A stretch of DNA of 64,000 bases from JAUSIF01 sp963711595 (lineage in GTDB: Bacteria > Pseudomonadota > Alphaproteobacteria > Rhizobiales > Xanthobacteraceae). This document shows positions 7,705 through 15,758 of this stretch, piece by piece. Numbering within the stretch: position 1 is the stretch's first letter; the number at the start of each line of letters is the position of its first letter. The DNA lies in contig CAVQER010000005.1 in the NCBI GenBank assembly GCA_963711595.1, forward strand, positions 124,001-188,000. Direction: 5' to 3'. Below the pieces are notes generated by a model, which worked only from the letters and a program-made list of their open reading frames with translations, was not told where the DNA came from and did not search any database. The position numbers and the translations under genes were made by a program.

Positions 7705-9102
7705 TCAACGATACGAGACGGCCTTCACCGCCTCGACGACTTCCGCGATCGACGGGAGCGCGAGCTTCTCCAGATTTGCCGCATAGGGCATCGGCACGTC
7801 CTTGCCGGACACGCGCGTGACCGGTGCATCGAGCCAGTCGAACGCTTGCTCCATAATGCGCGCGGCGATATCCGCGCCGACCCCGGACTGCGGCCAGCCT
7901 TCCTCGACGGTGACGCAGCGGTTCGTCTTCTTCACGGATTCGAGGACCGTGTCGATGTCCATCGGTCGGACCGTGCGTAGATCGATGACCTCGGCTTCAA
8001 TACCTTCCCGGGCGAGTTCTTCCGCGGCGCCGAGCGCATAATTCATGCAGATCGACCAGGCGACGATCGTCACGTGCTCGCCGGCCCGCGCGATACGCGC
8101 CTTCCCGATCGGCAACACGAAGTCGTCGAGCTTCGGCACCGGAAAAGACTTGCCGTAGAGAATTTCGTTCTCCAGGAACATCACCGGGTTCGGGTCGCGG
8201 ATCGCGGCCTTGAGCAGGCCTTTGGCGTCGGCCGCCGTGTAGGGCGCGATCACCTTCAGGCCCGGGATGTGCGAATACCACGCCGAGTAATCCTGGCTGT
8301 GCTGTGCGGCGACGCGCGCGGCCGGACCGTTTGGGCCGCGGAAAACGATCTGCGCCTTCACCTGGCCGCCCGACATGTACAGCGTCTTGGCCGCGGAATT
8401 TACGATCTGGTCGATCGCCTGCATGGCGAAGTTGAACGTCATGAACTCGACGATTGGCTTCAGTCCTGCAAAAGCGGCGCCCACCCCGAGGCCGGCAAAC
8501 CCGTGCTCCGTGATCGGTGTATCGATTACGCGTTTCGGACCGAATTCCTGCAGCAGGCCCTGCGTAACCTTGTAGGCGCCCTGATACTCGGCGACTTCCT
8601 CCCCCATCACGAAGACTTCCGGGTCGCGACGCATTTCCTCGGCCATGGCGTCGCGCAACGCTTCGCGCACCGTCATCGTGACCATCTCGGTGCCGGCGGG
8701 AATGTCAGGGTCGCTTGCAGGCTCCTGGCGCGGCGCGGAAAAAGAAGCCGGCCCGGGCAGCTTTTCTGCCGGGGCCGGCATATCGGGTTTTGCGGCGGGC
8801 TGCGCGGCTGGCTTTGACCCTGCGTCGCCAGATTTGGCCTTCACGTCACCGGCGCTCTCGCCTTCGGCGAGGATGATCGCGATCGGCGTGTTCACCGCGA
8901 CGTCCTGCGTGCCCTCGGGCACTAGAATTTTTCCGAGCGTGCCCTCGTCGACCGCCTCGACCTCCATCGTCGCCTTGTCGGTCTCGATCTCGGCGATGAC
9001 GTCGCCCGCCTTCACGGCGTCGCCCTCGCTCTTCACCCATTTCGCGAGATTGCCCTTCTCCATCGTGGGCGAAAGGGCCGGCATCAATACTTCGGTGGGC
9101 AC
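7705..9102 (-). CDS. pdhB: Pyruvate dehydrogenase E1 component, beta subunit, with N-terminal lipoyl domain
   Basis: E1-beta pairs with PdhA in the thiamine-diphosphate-dependent decarboxylation of pyruvate. The first 80 residues form a lipoyl domain (K43 in ETDKATMEV) almost identical to that of PdhC, joined by an Ala/Pro linker to the E1-beta domain from about residue 140 (TMTVREALRDAMAEEMRRD, VMGEEVAEYQGAYKVTQGL, PITEHGFAGLGVGAAFAGL). The extra lipoyl domain on E1-beta is a known alphaproteobacterial arrangement and explains the 465-residue length. It starts 12 bases after pdhA stops. A 53-bp stretch of its lipoyl-domain sequence is identical to pdhC. Confidence 0.96.
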   Translation of the reverse strand: MPTEVLMPALSPTMEKGNLAKWVKSEGDAVKAGDVIAEIETDKATMEVEAVDEGTLGKILVPEGTQDVAVNTPIAIILAEGESAGDVKAKSGDAGSKPAAQPAAKPDMPAPAEKLPGPASFSAPRQEPASDPDIPAGTEMVTMTVREALRDAMAEEMRRDPEVFVMGEEVAEYQGAYKVTQGLLQEFGPKRVIDTPITEHGFAGLGVGAAFAGLKPIVEFMTFNFAMQAIDQIVNSAAKTLYMSGGQVKAQIVFRGPNGPAARVAAQHSQDYSAWYSHIPGLKVIAPYTAADAKGLLKAAIRDPNPVMFLENEILYGKSFPVPKLDDFVLPIGKARIARAGEHVTIVAWSICMNYALGAAEELAREGIEAEVIDLRTVRPMDIDTVLESVKKTNRCVTVEEGWPQSGVGADIAARIMEQAFDWLDAPVTRVSGKDVPMPYAANLEKLALPSIAEVVEAVKAVSYR

Positions 9103-9114
9103 GGATTTCCCCGT

Positions 9115-10155
9115 CTAACGCGTAACGTCGGTCCAGAGCTCCGAGGGATCGGGCTCCGGTTCGTGCGAGGCAAACTCCGCCGCCTCGTTGACGACGTTCT
9201 TCACGTCCGTCTCGATTTTCTTGAGCTCGTCCTCGCTCGCACGCTTTTCCTCGACCAGCCGCGCTCGAACCATATCGATCGGATCGTGCTCCTTGCGGTA
9301 TTTCTCCAGCTCGTCCCTGCTGCGGTACTTCGCCGGATCGGACATCGAGTGGCCGCGATAGCGATATGTCAGCATTTCGAGGATGTACGGCCCCTTGCCT
9401 TCGCGCGCGAAAGCGACGGCTTTCTCGCCCGCGGCCTTCACGGCCCGCACGTCCATGCCGTCGACCTGTTCGCCCGGAATGTTGAATGAGAGCCCGCGCT
9501 TCGACAGATCCTGCTGCGCGTGGGAGCGCTCAATCGACGTACCCATCGCGTACTTGTTGTTCTCGATGACGTACACGACCGGCAGCTTCCAAAGCTCCGC
9601 CATGTTGAAACTCTCGTACACCTGACCCTGGTTCGCGGCGCCGTCGCCGAAATAAGTCAGACAGACGCGTCCGTTCTCGCGGTAGCGGTTTGCGAACGCG
9701 ATGCCGGTACCGAGCGGCACCTGGGCGCCGACGATGCCGTGACCACCATAGAAATTCTTTTCGATGGAGAACATGTGCATCGAGCCGCCCTTCCCTTTCG
9801 AGTATCCGGAGCGGCGGCCCGTGAGCTCGGCCATGACGAATTTCGGATCCATACCGCACGCGAGCATGTGACCGTGATCGCGATAGGCGGTGATGACCTG
9901 GTCGCCCTCTTCGATCGCCAGTTGCATGCCGATGACGACAGCTTCCTGGCCGATGTAGAGGTGGCAGAAGCCGCCGATCAGGCCCATCCCATAGAGCTGA
10001 CCCGCCTTCTCCTCGAACCGGCGGATCAGGAGCATCTCCCGAAAGGCCTTGATTTCCTCGGCGGCGGGCACCGAGGCCGGTGTGCCGGCTTTGGCGCCAT
10101 TGCCGGTGCGGATTTGTTGTTTCTTGGCCTCGAGGGGCTTCGCCGCGGCGGGCAT
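9115..10155 (-). CDS. pdhA: Pyruvate dehydrogenase E1 component, alpha subunit
   Basis: E1-alpha binds thiamine diphosphate. The 346-residue protein shows the cofactor motif from GDGAANQG to ENN (YFGDGAANQG ... VIENN), the phosphorylation-loop-like YRYRGHSMSDPAKYRSR and the N-terminal FREMLLIRRFEEKAGQLYG. ATG 10155 is chosen over the upstream in-frame TTG (10173) because GGAGGAGC lies just before it. It is the first gene of pdhA-pdhB-GFA-pdhC. A 7-bp dyad lies 22-40 bases upstream and could be an operator. ftsB ends 135 bases upstream, so an independent pdh promoter fits in that gap. Confidence 0.95.
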   Translation of the reverse strand: MPAAAKPLEAKKQQIRTGNGAKAGTPASVPAAEEIKAFREMLLIRRFEEKAGQLYGMGLIGGFCHLYIGQEAVVIGMQLAIEEGDQVITAYRDHGHMLACGMDPKFVMAELTGRRSGYSKGKGGSMHMFSIEKNFYGGHGIVGAQVPLGTGIAFANRYRENGRVCLTYFGDGAANQGQVYESFNMAELWKLPVVYVIENNKYAMGTSIERSHAQQDLSKRGLSFNIPGEQVDGMDVRAVKAAGEKAVAFAREGKGPYILEMLTYRYRGHSMSDPAKYRSRDELEKYRKEHDPIDMVRARLVEEKRASEDELKKIETDVKNVVNEAAEFASHEPEPDPSELWTDVTR

Positions 10156-10176
10156 TATTCCCTGCTCCTCCAACCA

Positions 10177-10195
10177 AATTTGCTTAGCGCAAATT
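10177..10195. promoter_or_regulatory. Candidate operator AATTTGC-N5-GCAAATT before pdhA
   Basis: A perfect 7-bp inverted repeat, AT-rich against a GC-rich background, is centred about 30 bases upstream of the pdhA ATG and just upstream of its ribosome binding site. The TTTGC-N5-GCAAA form resembles sites of dimeric HTH regulators (LysR, MarR or Lrp/AsnC types). The cognate regulator is not in this window. Confidence 0.4.
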
Positions 10196-10290
10196 CAAAA
10201 GCCGCGCCACGGCGGGCGGTGCATGCCTTACCCGCTGGAGGCGAAACGCTGTTTTTCTTTCCGGTAAACGCCCCGACGCCCAACGCGGTT

Positions 10291-10608
10291 TCAACGCGGC
10301 GGGTCGAGCAGCACGAGGTCGTTTGGCTGGGTGAACCCGAGCTCGCGACGCGCGAGTTCATCCACGAGGTCCGGATCGAGCCGATCGGAGCGCAACAGAC
10401 CTACCCGCTGTTCCCAGTGGAGCCGTTCGCTTCGCAGTGCATCACGCTCGATCACCAGATTGGCGATGTCCTGCTCGAGCGAGCGCTGAGCAAGTAGCCC
10501 ATAGTCGCCGTGATAGCCCTGAAAGGCGAAATATCCGATGATGAGAGCCGCCCCGACCTGAAGTGCCAGGCCCTGGAAAACCTTGCCGAGGCAAGTCCGC
10601 GCAATCAT
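10291..10608 (-). CDS. ftsB: Septum formation initiator, FtsB/DivIC-like
   Basis: This is a 105-residue bitopic division protein. A single transmembrane helix (about residues 14-30, LALQVGAALIIGYFAFQGY) is followed by the short periplasmic coiled coil SLEQDIANLVIERDALRSERLHWEQRV, the layout of FtsB and DivIC. Such proteins bridge FtsL and FtsQ in the divisome. Placement directly downstream of eno and upstream of the pdh operon is the usual order in alphaproteobacteria and supports the call. The gap to eno is about 50 bases, so eno-ftsB may be cotranscribed. Confidence 0.85.
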   Translation of the reverse strand: MIARTCLGKVFQGLALQVGAALIIGYFAFQGYHGDYGLLAQRSLEQDIANLVIERDALRSERLHWEQRVGLLRSDRLDPDLVDELARRELGFTQPNDLVLLDPPR

Positions 10609-10657
10609 CCAGCCTTTATGCGGGCACGAAGTTGCACGGTCGTTAACGCGCGATCGG

Positions 10658-11941
10658 TCAGGCCAATGCCTTCAACGCAGCCTTGCCGGCATAACGCGCT
10701 TCCTTGCCGAGTTCCTCTTCGATTCGCAGCAGCTGGTTGTATTTTGCCGTGCGGTCGGAGCGCGAAAGCGAGCCGGTCTTGATCTGCCCGCAGTTCGTCG
10801 CAACCGCGAGGTCCGCAATGGTCGCGTCCTCCGTCTCGCCCGAGCGATGAGACATGACCGCGCGGTACGCAGCGCGGTGGGCGGTATCGACGGCCGCCAG
10901 CGTCTCCGTGAGCGAGCCGATCTGATTGACCTTCACAAGGATCGCATTGGCGACGCCCTTGGCGATCCCCTCTCGGAGGCGTTTCTCGCTCGTCACGAAC
11001 AGATCGTCGCCGACGAGCTGCACCTTCTTGCCGATCCGATCAGTGAGGAGTTTCCATCCATCCCAGTCGTCTTCTGCCATGCCGTCTTCGATCGATGCGA
11101 TCGGGTAGCGCGAGGAAAGATCGGCGAGATATTTCACTTGCGCTTCGATGTCGCGCGTGACGCCCTCACCTTCGTACACGTATTTTCCGCCCTTGAAGAA
11201 CTCCGTCGCAGCCGGATCGAGTGCCAGCATGACGTCGCCACCGGGCTTGTAGCCGGCTTTCTCGATCGCCTTGGTCACGAAACCAAGTGCGGCGTCCGCA
11301 TCCTTGAGATTAGGGGCAAACCCGCCTTCGTCGCCGACATTCGTGTTGTGTCCGGCATCCGCAAGCGCCTTCCTCAGCGTGTGAAAGATCTCGGATCCGG
11401 CGCGCAGGCCCTCGGAAAAGTTCGGCGCGCCGACCGGCATGATCATGAATTCCTGGAAGTCGATCGGATTATCCGCATGGGCGCCGCCATTGACGATGTT
11501 CATCATCGGTACCGGAAGTACGCGCGCGCTCGGTCCACCCACATAGCGGTAGAGCGGCAGCTTCGCGGATTGGGCAGCCGCCTTCGCGACCGCAAGCGAC
11601 ACCCCGAGGATCGCGTTCGCGCCGAGCCGCGCCTTGTTCGGCGTGCCGTCGAGCGCAATCAGCGTCTCGTCGATCTTTGACTGGTCGTTCGCGTCCATGC
11701 CCCCGATTGCATCGAAGATTTCGCCGTTCGCCGCGTCCACCGCTTTGCGAACGCCCTTGCCGAGGTAGCGCTTCTTGTCGCCATCGCGCAGCTCCACCGC
11801 TTCGTGAGCGCCGGTAGAGGCGCCCGAGGGCACCGCGGCCCGGCCGCGCGAGCCGTCCTCCAGGACGACGTCGACTTCGACTGTGGGATTGCCGCGGCTG
11901 TCGAGGATTTCGCGGGCGTGAATATCGATGATGGCTGTCAT
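10658..11941 (-). CDS. eno: Enolase
   Basis: Enolase converts 2-phosphoglycerate to phosphoenolpyruvate with Mg2+. The 427-residue product starts MTAIIDIHAREILDSRGNPT; the open frame runs further upstream but that part has no similarity to enolase and the ATG at 11941 is the family start. Visible family features are PSGASTGAHEA (mobile loop), NIVNGGAHADN, the metal ligand region IEDGMAEDDW and the signature region VKVNQIGSLTET with SHRSGETED. ftsB follows. The gene diverges from the beta-propeller/cytochrome pair over a 171-base spacer. Confidence 0.97.
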   Translation of the reverse strand: MTAIIDIHAREILDSRGNPTVEVDVVLEDGSRGRAAVPSGASTGAHEAVELRDGDKKRYLGKGVRKAVDAANGEIFDAIGGMDANDQSKIDETLIALDGTPNKARLGANAILGVSLAVAKAAAQSAKLPLYRYVGGPSARVLPVPMMNIVNGGAHADNPIDFQEFMIMPVGAPNFSEGLRAGSEIFHTLRKALADAGHNTNVGDEGGFAPNLKDADAALGFVTKAIEKAGYKPGGDVMLALDPAATEFFKGGKYVYEGEGVTRDIEAQVKYLADLSSRYPIASIEDGMAEDDWDGWKLLTDRIGKKVQLVGDDLFVTSEKRLREGIAKGVANAILVKVNQIGSLTETLAAVDTAHRAAYRAVMSHRSGETEDATIADLAVATNCGQIKTGSLSRSDRTAKYNQLLRIEEELGKEARYAGKAALKALA

Positions 11942-11971
11942 GTGCCGCTTCTGTGAGGATTCCTTGCGCGT

Positions 11972-11999
11972 CTTATACGCACCGCGTTCCGTCGTGAAG
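11972..11999 (-). promoter_or_regulatory. Possible sigma-70 promoter of eno
   Basis: On the minus strand CTTCAC (11999-11994) and TATAAG (11977-11972) are spaced by 16 bases, placing a start about 35 bases upstream of the eno ATG. The -10 is good and the -35 weak, so this is tentative. Confidence 0.35.
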
Positions 12000-12070
12000 G
12001 CCCGGCGCAAGATAACGTGAACTAGGGTGCCGTTGTACCCAACTCCCGCGTCGCACCCCAACCTGATATC

Positions 12071-12110
12071 ATTGCTCGTCTCGTCGTGTTCGAGCGAACC
12101 CGGGAGCAAT
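12071..12110 (+). promoter_or_regulatory. Nested hairpin that would mask the ribosome binding site of the beta-propeller gene
   Basis: ATTGCTC (12071-12077) pairs with GAGCAAT (12104-12110), and inside it GTTCG (12088-12092) pairs with CGAAC (12095-12099). The right outer arm includes part of the Shine-Dalgarno stretch GGGAG (12102-12106), which lies seven bases from ATG 12113. If transcribed, the structure would close the ribosome site, so translational control (for instance by temperature or a ligand) is possible. This is inference only. Confidence 0.35.
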
Positions 12111-12112
12111 CC

Positions 12113-13114
12113 ATGCATCGCCGTCAATTTCTGAAGGGTGTCGCCGCCGGTTCTGTGGCGCTTGCCACGCCGGCATTGGTCCGCAACTCGTTCGCGCAAT
12201 CCGAGAGTCCGTTCCGCGTTCACTACTTTCCGGTCGAACCGGGCATGCGTTCGCGTGACGTGACCGCGGCGGCAGATGGGAAGATCTGGTTCAACGGTCA
12301 GGGCAACGGGACACTTGGGCTGCTTGAGCCGAAGGACGGGACCTACAAGCTGATCAATCTTGGACCGGGCGCGGCGCCGCACGGCGTCGTCGTCGGGCCT
12401 GACGGCGCACCCTGGGTGACCGAAGGCGGACAAAATGCGATCGCACGGGTCGACCCAAAAGATCACAAGGTCACCCTCTACAAGCTACCTTCCAATCGCG
12501 GCAATGCGAACCTGAATACCGGCGTATTCGACCTCAACGGAATCTACTGGTTCACGGGACAGAACGGCATTTACGGGCGTCTCGATCCCAAGTCCGGCGA
12601 CATGACCGTTTGGGACGCTCCGCGCGGCCCGGGGCCCTACGGCATCACGCGCACTCCGAAGGGTGACATCTGGTACGCGTCGCTCGCAGGCAACCACATC
12701 GCGCAGATCGATCTGAAGACTGGCAACGCCAGAGCGGTCGAACCTCCGACAAAGGGCCAGGGCGCGCGACGCGTGTGGTCGGACTCCGTGGGCCGACTCT
12801 GGGTGAGCGAGTGGAACAGTGGCAATGTCTCCGTCCACAATCCAGCGGATGGAAGCTGGCGCCAATGGAAATTGCCCGGCGACCGGCCGCGAACCTACTC
12901 GGTGTTTGTCGACGACAAGGATATCGTGTGGCTCACCGATTTTTCCGCCAACGCGATCGTTCGCTTCGATCCGAAGACCGAACGCTTCACCTCGTTCCCG
13001 AGCGACAAGTCGAACGCGAACGTTCGGCAGATGGACGGGCGGCCCGGCCAAGCCTGGGGCGGCGAGTCCGGCACCAATCGGCTCGTTGTGATCGAGACGA
13101 GCGGAACCACGTAG
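12113..13114 (+). CDS. Tat-exported beta-propeller protein (virginiamycin B lyase/SMP-30-like)
   Basis: The 333-residue protein begins with a twin-arginine signal (HRRQFLKGVAAGSVALATPALV), so it is exported folded to the periplasm. The mature part has repeated propeller blades ending in units such as GKIWFNGQG, GAPWVTEGG, GDIWYASLAG, GRLWVSEWNSG and DIVWLTDFSAN, the pattern of streptogramin-lyase (Vgb)-like proteins. Real Vgb opens streptogramin B rings, but most chromosomal relatives are unrelated to resistance and I could not align the catalytic histidines, so no enzymatic role is claimed. ATG 12113 has a GGGAG site and starts the Tat signal exactly; a GTG at 12086 is less likely. The cytochrome c gene follows after four bases. 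Confidence 0.8.
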   Translation: MHRRQFLKGVAAGSVALATPALVRNSFAQSESPFRVHYFPVEPGMRSRDVTAAADGKIWFNGQGNGTLGLLEPKDGTYKLINLGPGAAPHGVVVGPDGAPWVTEGGQNAIARVDPKDHKVTLYKLPSNRGNANLNTGVFDLNGIYWFTGQNGIYGRLDPKSGDMTVWDAPRGPGPYGITRTPKGDIWYASLAGNHIAQIDLKTGNARAVEPPTKGQGARRVWSDSVGRLWVSEWNSGNVSVHNPADGSWRQWKLPGDRPRTYSVFVDDKDIVWLTDFSANAIVRFDPKTERFTSFPSDKSNANVRQMDGRPGQAWGGESGTNRLVVIETSGTT

Positions 13115-13118
13115 TCGC

Positions 13119-13514
13119 TTGAGCGTCTCAAGGATCAGGTATTGGCTCGTGGCCGGACTTCTCCCGGCCACGATTTCTTTCGCACCCTCTCAACTGCGCG
13201 CGGCCGAGGGTGCGCAACTGTTCGAGCCCTGCCAAGCGTGCCATTCGCTCGATCCGTCAGCAAAGGGTACAGCCGGTCCCAATCTTTCCGGACTGATCGG
13301 CCGCCGCATCGCGGGCGACCGGGCTTTCGACTACTCGCCCGTTCTGCGACAGGCCGGCGCAGGCGGAGCACTATGGACGCGCGAGCGGCTCGATCAGTTC
13401 TTGCGGGATCCCGAAGCGATGTTTCCCGCCATGTGGATGAGCTCGAGGCCCATGCCGGATGCGGCCGAACGGAACGCACTCGCGGACTTCCTAGCCGACC
13501 CGAAGTCGCGCTAA
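13119..13514 (+). CDS. Small exported c-type cytochrome
   Basis: This is a 131-residue protein with a cleavable signal peptide (RYWLVAGLLPATISFAPSQLRA) and one heme-binding motif CQACH, followed by GPNLSGLIGRRIAGDRAFDYSPVL, typical of class I (c2/c550-like) cytochromes; the distal methionine is likely in MWMSSRPMPD. It should carry electrons in the periplasm. The start is TTG 13119, since no ATG is available before the heme motif and the preceding stop is only four bases upstream; translation is therefore probably coupled to the propeller gene. Pairing with a Tat-exported propeller suggests they work together in a periplasmic redox step, which is inference. Confidence 0.85.
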   Translation: MSVSRIRYWLVAGLLPATISFAPSQLRAAEGAQLFEPCQACHSLDPSAKGTAGPNLSGLIGRRIAGDRAFDYSPVLRQAGAGGALWTRERLDQFLRDPEAMFPAMWMSSRPMPDAAERNALADFLADPKSR

Positions 13515-13524
13515 GACCTCCCGC

Positions 13525-13989
13525 ATGAAGAAGTCACCACCGGCGACCAAGGTTCTCGGTAAGCCCGCTCGGATCCCGTCCTCCCCCGAGGAAGCGACGC
13601 TCGATCGCGTGCCGAATCCGCATCCGGACACCGACTATGTCGCGCGTTTCACCGCGCCCGAGTTCACCTCGATCTGTCCGGTGACGGGTCAGCCTGATTT
13701 CGCATTGCTCGTGATCGACTACGTGCCGGGCAAATGGCTCGTCGAGTCAAAATCGCTGAAGCTGTATCTGACCAGTTTCCGCAATCACGGCGCGTTCCAC
13801 GAGGACTGCACGGTCGAGATCGGCAAGAAGCTCGTAAAGCTGCTCGCGCCGAAGTGGCTTCGCATCGGCGGCTATTGGTATCCGCGCGGCGGCATGCCGA
13901 TCGACGTATTTTGGCAGCACGGCAAGCTGCCGTCCGGCGTCTGGGTGCCCGCGGATCAGGGCGTGCCGCCCTACCGTGGACGCGGCTGA
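13525..13989 (+). CDS. queF: NADPH-dependent 7-cyano-7-deazaguanine reductase
   Basis: QueF reduces preQ0 to preQ1 in queuosine tRNA modification. The 154-residue short (type I) form shows the catalytic cysteine C51 in SICPVTGQPD, the nearby aspartate D58, and the QueF motif ESKSLK at 74-79. It starts 10 bases after the cytochrome gene and may be transcribed with it, though functions are unrelated. It converges with kdsA, with three bases between the stops. No other queuosine genes are in the window. Confidence 0.94.
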   Translation: MKKSPPATKVLGKPARIPSSPEEATLDRVPNPHPDTDYVARFTAPEFTSICPVTGQPDFALLVIDYVPGKWLVESKSLKLYLTSFRNHGAFHEDCTVEIGKKLVKLLAPKWLRIGGYWYPRGGMPIDVFWQHGKLPSGVWVPADQGVPPYRGRG

Positions 13990-13992
13990 AGC

Positions 13993-14843
13993 CTACGCCT
14001 TCGCGAGACGATCGAATTCCATCAGACGGCGCAGCAACGCTTCGAGCTCGCGCAACGGGACCATGTTCGGACCGTCCGACGGCGCCTTGTCTGGATCAGG
14101 ATGTGTTTCGACGAAAACGGCCGCCACGCCGACCGCGACCGCGGCGCGCGCGAGATGCGGAATGAATTCACGCTCGCCGCCGGAAGCGCTGAACCCTGTC
14201 CACCGGGCTGTTGCACCGAATGGGTCGCGTCGAAAACCACCGGCGCGCCAATCCTCCGCAGGATCGGCAACGCCCGCATGTCCGACACGAGCGTATTGTA
14301 TCCGAAAGAAACGCCGCGCTCGGTCACGAGAACGTTGCGATTTCCCGCGCCGGTGATTTTGCCGACAACGTTCGCCATATCCCACGGCGCGAGGAACTGA
14401 CCTTTTTTGACATTTACGACGCGGCCTGTCTCGGCTGCCGCGACGAGCAAATCCGTTTGCCGACAGAGAAACGCGGGGATCTGGAGCACATCGACCACTT
14501 CGGCGACCGCCGCGCACTGCGACGCGTCATGAACGTCGGTAAGAGTGGGTAGGCCGGTCGCGGCGCGCACTTCCGCGAACACCGGCAACGCCGCTTTCAT
14601 GCCGACCCCGCGGGCGCTTCTGCCGGAGGTCCGGTTCGCCTTGTCGAACGAGGTTTTGTAGATCAATCCGATCCCTAGCTTCTCCGCGATCTCTTTCAGC
14701 GCGCTGGCGACCTCGAGTGCGTGCGCGCGGCTTTCCATGGCGCAGGGGCCCGCGATCACGGCAAGTGGCAATTCGTTCCCGATGCGGACTTGCCCGACGG
14801 ACACGATCGGTTTGGGCGCTGGTTCGGTGATGGGCTTGTTCAC
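13993..14843 (-). CDS. kdsA: 3-deoxy-8-phosphooctulonate synthase, reading frame broken near 14181-14200
   Basis: KdsA condenses phosphoenolpyruvate with arabinose-5-phosphate to make Kdo-8-phosphate for the lipopolysaccharide core. From ATG 14843 the frame reads as KdsA (AVIAGPCAMES, YKTSFDKANRTS, FDATHSVQQPGGQG) and then derails. The expected continuation SGGEREF, ETHPDPDKAPSDGPNMVPL and the C-terminus FDRLAKA are present in another frame up to TAG 13993. Switching near GGTTCAGCGCTTCC restores a 282-residue protein if two bases (for example CT) are surplus, or one base is missing. As the rest of the Kdo/lipid A pathway in this window is intact, a sequence error is likelier than a true null; only resequencing can decide. 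Confidence 0.85.
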
Positions 14844-14875
14844 GGGCTAGACATTGCTTTGACGTGAGGCACGGG

Positions 14876-15742
14876 TCAACTCGCCTCGAACACGATGGTC
14901 GCACCGTGCGCTGCATCCGGGCCGACGACCAATTTGTCCCGATGCAGGGAATGCGCAACGGCGTTGCGTTGCAGAAGCGCACGAGTCAGGGCGAGGTCAG
15001 TAACCACGAACGACAGTGCCGCGAGCCGCAGCCCGGCGTCGATCGGTGGCTCCACGCCATACGCATCGCGGAAGGCCCGGGGATCGAGGGCCAGCACGTC
15101 CCCGCGCGGGGTCGACACGTGCAATCCCAGCGAGGTGGCGCGCACATCGCGCACCCCGATCAATGCCTCGAGAAAAATGTGGTGATCGGTCGGATTTTCC
15201 ACGACGAGGACGCATGCCTCAATCGACTGCGCGCCGTTTTCATGGCGCTGCAGGTCCGTCGACCAAAAATTCTCCGGATGGGTCTGCTTGCAGGTGAAGA
15301 AGCCGGCGTGCGGCGATGCCGGGTCGCGCGCCAACGCGATAGAAAATCCGACTTCAGTCTCGCTACCGTCCGCACGCTTGCCCTTGCGGGAGAAGTTCAG
15401 GAGATCGAAGCCGCTGAACCCTGCTTCATCGAGCGCAGCCTTTTCAGCGGCCGGATCGTGTCCCTCGACGACCATGCAGCTCAACCCCTCGCCGACCGCA
15501 GCGAGAAAGTCGCGGTTGAACGCGCCGAACGAGAACGCCGTTCGCGTCGCAGGAAGGATTTTCCCCGGCTCGTCGACGGCCAGAATTTCTAGAAAAAAAC
15601 CTGGGAATTGGACAAGCCGGTTGTGCGTACCCCACGGATGCTGGTTGCGCGCGCCGACCTGAAAGCCAAGCCGCCCGTAAAACGCTGCCGCAACCTCGAG
15701 GTCGCGCACCGCGTGGACGACGTGGTCGAGACCGCGCGCCAT
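14876..15742 (-). CDS. VOC (glyoxalase/bleomycin-resistance) superfamily protein
   Basis: This 288-residue protein opens with GLDHVVHAVRDLEVAAAFYGRLGF, the first beta-alpha-beta module of the vicinal oxygen chelate fold, and a second module follows (SIEACVLVVENPTDHHIFLEALIGV). The histidine in LDHVVH is in the usual metal-ligand position. Overall it looks like the Glyoxalase-3-type group, whose substrates are mostly unknown. ATG 15742 (MARGLDH) begins 17 bases after pyrG stops; a longer frame re-reads pyrG. It lies between pyrG and kdsA on the same strand and may share their transcript. Confidence 0.8.
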   Translation of the reverse strand: MARGLDHVVHAVRDLEVAAAFYGRLGFQVGARNQHPWGTHNRLVQFPGFFLEILAVDEPGKILPATRTAFSFGAFNRDFLAAVGEGLSCMVVEGHDPAAEKAALDEAGFSGFDLLNFSRKGKRADGSETEVGFSIALARDPASPHAGFFTCKQTHPENFWSTDLQRHENGAQSIEACVLVVENPTDHHIFLEALIGVRDVRATSLGLHVSTPRGDVLALDPRAFRDAYGVEPPIDAGLRLAALSFVVTDLALTRALLQRNAVAHSLHRDKLVVGPDAAHGATIVFEAS

Positions 15743-15758
15743 ATCGGCAATATCGCAG

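Noticed and set aside
11942..12466. N-terminal extension of enolase to 602 residues
   Set aside because: The extension overlaps the propeller gene on the other strand and lacks similarity; MTAIIDI is the standard enolase start.
12113..13114. Virginiamycin resistance gene
   Set aside because: The propeller likeness alone does not show lyase activity; the Tat signal and coupling to a cytochrome argue for another role.
13148..13172. Inverted repeat CGTGGCCGG/CCGGCCACG
   Set aside because: It lies within the signal-peptide codons of the cytochrome gene (VAGLLPAT) and is likely a chance result of GC-rich codons; there is no U-run and no gene end to serve.
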